In this document: in pieces, positions 42,452-46,817 of the stretch | How positions within the stretch are numbered: the first letter of the stretch is position 1 | Layout of the letters: the number at the start of each line of letters is the position of its first letter | Program-made: the position numbers and the translations under genes | The notes under the pieces: model-generated | Seen by the model: the letters and a program-made list of their open reading frames with translations, nothing else | Told to the model about the DNA's origin: nothing | The model's database searches: none | Assembly: GCA_903903985.1 (NCBI GenBank) | Contig: CAIVAT010000032.1 | Span: 1-46,817 of the forward strand | Length of the DNA stretch: 46,817 nucleotides | From: an uncultured Bacteroidales bacterium | GTDB taxonomy: Bacteria > Bacteroidota > Bacteroidia > Bacteroidales > FEN-979 | Direction of reading: 5' to 3'

Positions 42452-42697
42452 CTTTCCATCTGTTTAATAACAAAATAAAATCAACCACAGCAGGCACATT
42501 AGGCCACATTGATATACCATAAGCCGGTAACTTCTGTTTGCGATCGGGATCTGATTTGCCGATTGTGGCGAAAAAGATTTTCACATAAAGGTAATCATTT
42601 TTGCCGGGAATATTCAATATGCTGATAAGCCATAAAACAAATCCGGAGATAATTCGTTTTATTTTTATATCATTGAGGAACAATTATATCGCTGATT

Positions 42698-43414
42698 ATG
42701 AAACTAAAACGATTATTATTGCCTGTATTGCTCTTTACTGCCGCAATCTTTACATGCCATGCCCAATTCCCGATTTCAATCAAACAAGTGCTCGACCCGG
42801 GGAAAGGAGGCCTGACCGTACAGGACGCCACAGCGGGCATCCGGGAGGCGCTGAAACAGGGAACAGGTGAAAGTGTTAAAATAGTGTCAAAAACCAACGG
42901 TTACCTTGCCAACCCCGAAATAAAAATACCCTTCCCGCAGGAGGCAAAGGAGGTCGAAACAAAACTCAGGGCGATCGGCCTTGGATCGCAGGTGGATGAA
43001 GTGGTTACTTCAATCAACCGCGCTGCAGAAGATGCCGCGAAAAGCGCAGAACCGGTATTTGTTTCAGCCATCACCGGCATGACCGTCTCCGATGCCATTA
43101 ATATCGTAAAAGGCAATGATGACGCTGCCACACGTTATCTTGAAAAAACCACTTCGCCGGAATTGAAAGTAAAATTCAGCCCCATCATCAAGGCTTCCCT
43201 CGACAGGGTCGACGCCACCAGGCTTTGGACCGAAGTGATCAGACAATACAACCAGATCCCATTTGTTAAAAAACAAAATCCTGACCTGACGGCCTATGTT
43301 ACCGAGAAAGCCATCGCCGGGCTGTTTGTGATGGTGGCCAGGGAAGAAGTTAAAATAAGGAAAAACCCGGCTGCACGCAGCACGGAAATTCTTAAAAAAG
43401 TATTTGGAAACTGA
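42698..43414 (+). CDS. DUF4197 domain-containing exported protein
   Basis: A 238-residue protein with a signal peptide (MKLKRLLLPVLLFTAAIFTCHA). It shows the DUF4197 pattern: AGIREALKQGTGESVKIVSKTNGYLANPEIKIPFP, VDEVVTSINRAAEDAAKSAEPVF, ITGMTVSDAINIVKGNDDAATRYLEKTT and a final KNPAARSTEILKKVFG. Family members are periplasmic or lipoprotein-like helical proteins of unknown function. It is a single gene, convergent with the Ni/Co permease-like gene. Confidence 0.88.
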   Translation: MKLKRLLLPVLLFTAAIFTCHAQFPISIKQVLDPGKGGLTVQDATAGIREALKQGTGESVKIVSKTNGYLANPEIKIPFPQEAKEVETKLRAIGLGSQVDEVVTSINRAAEDAAKSAEPVFVSAITGMTVSDAINIVKGNDDAATRYLEKTTSPELKVKFSPIIKASLDRVDATRLWTEVIRQYNQIPFVKKQNPDLTAYVTEKAIAGLFVMVAREEVKIRKNPAARSTEILKKVFGN

Positions 43415-43430
43415 TTGGTTCGTTAACTGA

Positions 43431-43453
43431 CTGTTTGATTTAAACTCAAACAG
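43431..43453. terminator. Hairpin between convergent DUF4197 and permease genes
   Basis: Perfect 8-bp arms CTGTTTGA and TCAAACAG are separated by TTTAAAC. It lies between two convergent genes and covers the stop codon of the permease, fitting a bidirectional terminator. There is no strong T-run, so confidence is moderate. Confidence 0.4.
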
Positions 43454-44174
43454 GAAGGATGAGCCATAAAATCCCCACGGCAATCGCAAGAAAACCACCC
43501 GCCAGGGTAAACCATTTTAAAAACACCTGTTTGTCCCTTACAACCGAACGGAAGGCCACAAGTCCTAAAATAGAGGCAAATAATATCATGGTTGAGATGG
43601 TGCCGGCTGCAAAGGCGGAAATATATAGTATGGAAGCCATCAACGTAGGCAAGGCAAGGGATGGCAAAAGTGCAAACAGATGGCTGAACCCGGCAAAACC
43701 ATGCACAACCCCTATGAAAAAAGAAGTAAAAGCATTTTGCCTGACCATCCCGGTGTGCTCGTGTTCGTGCCCATCCGGGTGTTCCAACAGGTGATCCCCC
43801 CTTCCCCCATGCGAATGCCTGTGAATATGTGCATATAAAAACGGAAAGGTATGGAAATGTGAATGAGGCCTGTTCCCGTGCGAATGGCGCAGGTAAGTTC
43901 TCAGGATGGCCCAGCACCCGATCCCGATCAGTAAAAGGCCGATGACCGTTTCGCTGTGTTTCGAGATCGCCTCCAGCGGAAGAAATTGTTTGAACAGGAT
44001 GAACAACAATCCGATCAGCAACATGCCAACCGTATGTCCTATTCCCCATGACAATCCAATCATCCACGATTTTTTCCTGCTGTCGATGGCCAACGGGGTC
44101 ACCGCGGCAAGGTGGTCAGGCCCGGTAACAACATGGGCAACACTGGCAATAAAACCTGTCAGAATTGTCAGCAT
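43446..44174 (-). CDS. Nickel/cobalt permease-like membrane protein with His-rich loop
   Basis: A 242-residue protein with about six membrane helices. The first contains HVVTGPDHLAAVTPL, the HxxxxDH-type metal signature of NiCoT/UreH-related transporters. A later helix has GVVHGFAGFSHLFALLPSL. Between the halves is a loop with about 15 His (HSHGNRPHSHFHTF, HIHRHSHGG, HPDGHEHEHTG), suited to Ni or Co binding. It is divergent from hypF, the hydrogenase maturation gene, and this supports nickel uptake for [NiFe] hydrogenase. A TauE/SafE- or cytochrome-maturation-like role is the main alternative. Confidence 0.78.
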   Translation of the reverse strand: MLTILTGFIASVAHVVTGPDHLAAVTPLAIDSRKKSWMIGLSWGIGHTVGMLLIGLLFILFKQFLPLEAISKHSETVIGLLLIGIGCWAILRTYLRHSHGNRPHSHFHTFPFLYAHIHRHSHGGRGDHLLEHPDGHEHEHTGMVRQNAFTSFFIGVVHGFAGFSHLFALLPSLALPTLMASILYISAFAAGTISTMILFASILGLVAFRSVVRDKQVFLKWFTLAGGFLAIAVGILWLILPV

Positions 44175-44285
44175 AGGTTCATTTATGATGCTAAAATAAA
44201 TAAAATATGCATAATTTTACATTTATTATTTTACCGGATATCGCATCCATTAAGCTGTTCAATAATTCCGTTATTCAAAATTGCG

Positions 44286-46562
44286 ATTATTAAAACACTG
44301 GAGATCATAGTCACCGGACTGGTGCAGGGTGTCGGTTTCAGGCCATTTATCTTCAGGCTTGCCAGCAGGTTCAACCTGAAAGGCTGGGTCATGAACACCA
44401 ATGAAAATGTTCGGATCCATGTTACCGGAAACCCGGCAGATATCCGGCTTTTCTTAAATGCTATTCAAGAGGAAGCACCCCCTGCGTCGGTGATTGAAGA
44501 CGTTATAATGAATGAAACCGGCCATGAGGCATATAAGGAATTTACTATTTTACACAGCCATGATGTTTCCGACGATATAACGGAGATCAGCCCCGACATT
44601 GCAGTTTGTCCCGAATGCCTTGAAGATATCTGCCTGCAGGGAAACCGCTTGAATTATGCTTTCGTCAATTGCACCAATTGCGGGCCACGTTTCACCATCA
44701 TCCGGGATCTTCCATACGACAGGGCAAAAACGACCATGCAGGAATTCCCCATGTGTTCCGATTGCAGGAAAGAATATGAAAATACAGGTGACCGGCGATT
44801 CCACGCACAACCCGTTGCCTGTGAACGATGCGGCCCCCATTATGAGTTATTTGTCAGGGGAATAAAGATCAGTGAGGCAATGAATGCCATCATCCGCCAT
44901 GTAGCGCAACGCATAGAAACCGGTGGGATTTTGCTCATCAAAGGACTGGGAGGCATGCACCTGGCTTGTGATGCATTTAACGAGTCGGTGGTGACGAGGA
45001 TGAGGGATCTGAAAAAACGTGACGGGAAACCTTTTGCGGTGATGTTCCGTGATGTGGAATCAATTAAACGGTATGCCATTGTAAGCAGTCAGGAAGAGAA
45101 ATCGCTGTTGTCGTGGCGTCGCCCCATCGTTCTGCTCGTAAAAAAAAATCACGGGAAGCCCCTGGTTGCAAACAATGTCAGTTCAGGGCTGAACCTGCTT
45201 GGAGTGATGTTGCCATATTTGCCATTTCACGCACTTCTTTTTCAAAAACTACAAACATCGGCTATTGTTCTAACCAGCGGAAATTTCAGCAACGAACCGA
45301 TCCTTATTGATAATGGGGAAGCCATGTTCCGGTTTTCAGATTTCCTGGACGCCGTTGTATTGCACAACCGTGAGATCCATAACCGGACGGATGATTCGGT
45401 TGTAAGGATTATGGATGAGAAGGAACGCGTTTTTCGTCGTTCCCGCGGTTATGTACCTGCTCCAGTTCGCACCTTACTGAACACGGATGGCATCCTGGCT
45501 TTCGGGGCAGAACTCACCAATTGCTTTTGTATCGGGAAAGGGCGAAAAGCATTTCTGAGTCAGCATATCGGAGATCTCCAGGGGTTGGAGACCGTGCAAT
45601 TTTACGAACAGACCATCACGCGTTTTTTACAACTATTCCGGGTTAAGCCATCTTTGCTGGTGGTGGATATGCACCCTGAATACCTATCAACTAAAACTGC
45701 GCGGAATTTTTCCGGCCTTCCTGTCGTCCCTGTACAGCATCATCATGCACACATTGCCGCTTGCATGGCCGAACACCACCTTGATGACAAAGTAATCGGT
45801 GTTGCGATGGACGGCACCGGATATGGTGATGATGGCCATATCTGGGGATCGGAATTCCTTGTTTGCGACCTCACTGATTACAGGAGGATTACCCATTTCG
45901 AATATCTGCCGCTCCCGGGTGGCGACCTGGCTGCTGAAGAGCCCTGGAGAATGGGGGTGTCCTGCCTTTACAAAGTGTTTGGCAAGGAACTCGTTAATCT
46001 GAAGTTACCTTTTGTGAACAATATCGAAGTTGAAAAACTCGGGGTGATCATCCGGATGATCGACCGGAAGGTAAATTGTCCGCTCACTTCTGGTGCAGGA
46101 CGCCTTTTCGATGCCGTAGCCGCCCTGCTTGATTTGTGCATGGTGGCTTCTTTCCAGGCCGAGGGACCGATGCGGCTTGAATCACTGGCCGACAAAAATT
46201 ATTTGGAATCGTACCCGTTTGAAGTCAGTCAAACCATCCGGCTCGATGGCATCATCCGGGGAGTGGTGGAAGACCTCACAAAGGGTGCTGACAATGCAAT
46301 AATCGCATCAAAGTTCCACAATACCATCATTTCCATTATCTTTGAAACTGTAAAAGACATCCGTGAAAAAGAAGGACTGAATACAGTTGTCCTTTCGGGC
46401 GGGGTGTTTCAGAACAAATATTTGCTGGAAGGGACGATAACCCTGTTGAAAGCGAATAAATTTGACGTTTATACCCACGAAACTGTTCCCACAAACGACG
46501 GGGGAGTTTCATTGGGACAATTAGCAATAGCATCAAAAAGGAGGAGCCTGTCATGTGTTTAG
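44286..46562 (+). CDS. hypF: Hydrogenase maturation carbamoyltransferase HypF
   Basis: A protein of about 758 residues containing all HypF parts. The acylphosphatase domain has VTGLVQGVGFRPFIFRL. The zinc fingers are CPECLEDI, CTNCGPRFTI, CSDC and CERCGPH. A YrdC-like domain has GGILLIKGLGGMHLACDA and KRDGKPFAVMF. The Kae1-like domain has VQHHHAHIAACMAEH, GVAMDGTGYGDDG and VLSGGVFQN. HypF makes the carbamoyl group that becomes the CN ligands of [NiFe] hydrogenase. The start is unusual: the only in-frame ATGs (44112, 44133) overlap the divergent permease gene and add about 58 odd residues. No ATG, GTG or TTG occurs from there to the family start, so ATT at 44286 is proposed; ATT 44289 or CTG 44298 are alternatives. 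hypC overlaps its end by 10 bases. Confidence 0.92.
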   Translation: MIKTLEIIVTGLVQGVGFRPFIFRLASRFNLKGWVMNTNENVRIHVTGNPADIRLFLNAIQEEAPPASVIEDVIMNETGHEAYKEFTILHSHDVSDDITEISPDIAVCPECLEDICLQGNRLNYAFVNCTNCGPRFTIIRDLPYDRAKTTMQEFPMCSDCRKEYENTGDRRFHAQPVACERCGPHYELFVRGIKISEAMNAIIRHVAQRIETGGILLIKGLGGMHLACDAFNESVVTRMRDLKKRDGKPFAVMFRDVESIKRYAIVSSQEEKSLLSWRRPIVLLVKKNHGKPLVANNVSSGLNLLGVMLPYLPFHALLFQKLQTSAIVLTSGNFSNEPILIDNGEAMFRFSDFLDAVVLHNREIHNRTDDSVVRIMDEKERVFRRSRGYVPAPVRTLLNTDGILAFGAELTNCFCIGKGRKAFLSQHIGDLQGLETVQFYEQTITRFLQLFRVKPSLLVVDMHPEYLSTKTARNFSGLPVVPVQHHHAHIAACMAEHHLDDKVIGVAMDGTGYGDDGHIWGSEFLVCDLTDYRRITHFEYLPLPGGDLAAEEPWRMGVSCLYKVFGKELVNLKLPFVNNIEVEKLGVIIRMIDRKVNCPLTSGAGRLFDAVAALLDLCMVASFQAEGPMRLESLADKNYLESYPFEVSQTIRLDGIIRGVVEDLTKGADNAIIASKFHNTIISIIFETVKDIREKEGLNTVVLSGGVFQNKYLLEGTITLLKANKFDVYTHETVPTNDGGVSLGQLAIASKRRSLSCV

Positions 46563-46777
46563 CCATCCCTGCAAAGGTGATCAGTGTTGAAGGGGCAAGC
46601 GCCCTGGTAACCATTGAAGATGTTGAATATCGTGCGAGCATATTGTTGCTGGACGATGTCAAACCAGGTGATTATGTTATGCTTCATGCTGGTTTCGCCA
46701 TTGAAAAAGTTGACCCGGAAGAGGCAGCAGAGACCTTGCGCCTGTTAAATGAAATTGCAAACAACTCACCTCATTAA
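46553..46777 (+). CDS. hypC: Hydrogenase assembly chaperone HypC
   Basis: A 74-residue HypC/HybG/HupF protein beginning MCLAIPAKVISVEG, with the essential Cys2. DVEYRASILLLDDVKPGDYVMLHAGFAIEKVDPEEA completes the family pattern. HypC carries the Fe(CN)2CO precursor to the large hydrogenase subunit together with HypD. It overlaps hypF by 10 bases (ATG inside the last codons), implying translational coupling. hypD and hypE are expected just beyond the right edge. Confidence 0.95.
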   Translation: MCLAIPAKVISVEGASALVTIEDVEYRASILLLDDVKPGDYVMLHAGFAIEKVDPEEAAETLRLLNEIANNSPH

Positions 46778-46817
46778 CCCTGACGGGGGCTTCCACCCTG
46801 ACGGGGTCAATGACCCC
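46778..46817. repeat. Dispersed CCCTGACGGGG repeat copies at the window edge
   Basis: ACCCTGACGGGGG and CACCCTGACGGGGTC occur in tandem directly after hypC, continuing beyond the window. The second matches, in reverse complement, the 18-bp repeat inside xdh (7169-7222). Confidence 0.75.

Noticed and set aside
42444..42683. A 79-codon frame in the spacer before the DUF4197 gene
   Set aside because: It overlaps the start of the heparinase-like gene, lacks a signal or domain, and has no promoter-like sequence.
43423..44067. A 214-codon frame overlapping the permease gene on the same strand
   Set aside because: The frame giving the membrane protein with the HVVTGPDH motif is clearly the coding one; this one is a shadow.
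1..46817. CRISPR arrays, tRNA or rRNA genes, insertion sequences
   Set aside because: No regularly spaced repeats with unique spacers, no cloverleaf-like or rRNA sequence, and no transposase or integrase motifs were recognised; the repeats found are short and irregular.

Overview
The window looks like a chromosome segment of an anaerobic or fermentative member of the Bacteroidota. The evidence is C-terminal type IX secretion (T9SS) sorting domains on two giant secreted proteins, promoters of the TTG/TTTG-N18-20-TAnnTTTG type, a CzcA-TolC fusion preceded by a DUF6660-like gene, and little use of Shine-Dalgarno sites. No rRNA, tRNA, CRISPR array, integrase or transposase was recognised.

Layout. 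(1) 1-4009: the start of an acyl-CoA synthetase with a striking hairpin leader, a YjbR/MmcQ protein, and a large secreted GEVED/beta-solenoid protein. (2) 4147-9514: a molybdenum hydroxylase maturation and xanthine dehydrogenase block (MocA-like cytidylyltransferase, XdhC, single-chain XDH). (3) 9530-16483: fluoride channel CrcB plus DUF190, then a DUF6660-like protein, a CzcA-TolC fusion and a CzcB lipoprotein adaptor for metal efflux. (4) 16560-30129: a relative of the E. coli/clostridial yge-ygf purine (urate) degradation cluster. It holds ygeY and ygeW on the plus strand; ygfK, a fold-type II PLP enzyme, a threonine-synthase-like PLP enzyme, xdhD and ssnA on the minus strand; and a divergent guanine deaminase. 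(5) 38901-30136: a minus-strand, operon-like run of a kelch/beta-helix/dockerin-like/T9SS protein, a protein with four cohesin-like modules and a T9SS tail, and a small Pro/Lys-rich secreted protein. (6) 39330-46777: a TonB-C-domain protein, a heparinase II/III-like secreted protein, a DUF4197 protein, a Ni/Co permease-like protein divergent from hypF, and hypC, the beginning of a [NiFe]-hydrogenase maturation locus.

How they may work together. Guanine deaminase would feed xanthine into the molybdenum hydroxylases (XDH, XdhD), which need MocA and XdhC for the cofactor. YgfK is a plausible electron-transfer partner. SsnA, YgeY, YgeW and the two PLP enzymes would handle ring-opened products. 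YgeX and a hydantoinase (HyuA) are not seen here.

Most notable observations. (a) Short interspersed palindromic or tandem DNA repeats sit inside the reading frames of four genes of the purine blocks (xdh, ssnA, ygfK, threonine-synthase-like). One repeat family is read in two different frames in two genes, reminiscent of Rickettsia palindromic elements. (b) There is an adjacent cohesin-like/dockerin-like pair of T9SS-type proteins. (c) The acyl-CoA synthetase leader carries a terminator-like hairpin immediately after a strong Bacteroidota-type promoter.
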